Shown here in pieces: positions 63,926 through 64,000 of a DNA stretch of 64,000 nt. Within the stretch, counting starts at the first letter, position 1; each line of letters begins with the position of its first letter. The position numbers were made by a program, and so were the translations under genes. This DNA comes from SURF-13 sp041695325 (GTDB taxonomy: Bacteria > Pseudomonadota > Gammaproteobacteria > SURF-13). Under the pieces are notes generated by a model, which saw only the letters and a program-made list of their open reading frames with translations, was not told where the DNA came from and ran no database searches. The stretch covers positions 8,979 through 72,978 of the forward strand of contig JBGFRC010000027.1 in assembly GCA_041695325.1 (NCBI GenBank), written 5' to 3'.

Positions 63926-64000
63926 ATGGTTACTGGGAAAGCAAGCCATTTCAGTTGTGCGGCCAACTTTTTGCGGGGTCGCAAGTGTGTGTTTTGTGGC
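63926..64000 (+). CDS. Possible start of a gene running off the window
   Basis: ATG 63926 with gggaga upstream opens 25 codons without a stop, ending in RGRKCVFCG with a CxxC. Too short to judge; the divergent position relative to nhaA and a tatagt-like box upstream are compatible with a real gene. Confidence 0.3.
   Translation, partial: MVTGKASHFSCAANFLRGRKCVFCG

Overview
The window is high-GC DNA from a proteobacterium, most likely a gammaproteobacterium of an environmental, possibly chemolithotrophic lineage. The evidence is the gene order ntrY-ntrX-trkA-trkH, a complete type II secretion operon, hemF, rsmE, purEK, nudE, uvrD, a c5-type cytochrome and nhaA. This is inferred from gene content only; no rRNA is present.

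Layout. 1-13.4 kb is chromosomal core: NtrY/NtrX two-component system, TrkA/TrkH potassium uptake, a TPR protein, a TtcA-family tRNA thiolase, an NfeD-like protein, RsmE, HemF, a zinc-ribbon DUF1003 membrane protein, and a LolD/permease/MacA-like export system. 13.5-29.3 kb is the type II secretion operon gspC-D-E-F-G-H-I-J-K-L-M. Between gspC and gspD it is interrupted by 5.3 kb carrying an alkaline phosphatase, a secreted metallophosphoesterase and a decayed staphylococcal-type nuclease. That block is flanked by a 431-bp direct duplication of the gspC 3' end, and it also holds an IS remnant, an 11-bp tandem array and a 176-bp MITE-like element that now forms the 5' end of the gspD reading frame. 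29.3-36 kb holds nudE, a short-chain dehydrogenase, a type III restriction-modification pair (each subunit broken by one single-base frameshift) and a two-gene module that looks like a Panacea-antitoxin/toxin pair.

36.10-52.42 kb is an integrated mobilizable element of about 16.3 kb, bounded by a 46-bp direct repeat of the 3' part of tRNA-Phe. A tyrosine recombinase lies at the tRNA end, beside a HigBA-like toxin-antitoxin pair. The interior carries a MobF relaxase-helicase, a ribbon-helix-helix-like accessory protein, a VirD4/TrwB-like ATPase whose membrane part seems to sit on separate small genes, TrbJ/VirB5-like and TrbL/VirB6-like proteins, a helix-turn-helix protein with a topoisomerase-type zinc ribbon and iteron-like DNA repeats inside its gene, and several unknown small proteins. 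No VirB4-type ATPase is visible, so the element probably borrows a mating pore. Cargo near the left end is a Pmp3-like membrane peptide and an endonuclease/exonuclease/phosphatase-family enzyme.

52.4-64 kb returns to core genome: the intact tRNA-Phe with two degenerate tRNA-5'-half repeats upstream of it, a PhyH dioxygenase, UvrD, cytochrome c, an iron(III) ABC importer behind a Fur-box promoter (no ATPase gene alongside), TerC, PurK/PurE, a PsiE-like protein and NhaA with a coupled 35-residue membrane peptide.

The most unusual structures are the cargo block inside the secretion operon, the tRNA-derived repeats beside the integration site, the split coupling protein, and the iteron-like repeats within the putative replication gene. 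Several genes carry single-base shifts at or near homopolymers; whether these are biological or sequencing errors cannot be settled from the sequence.
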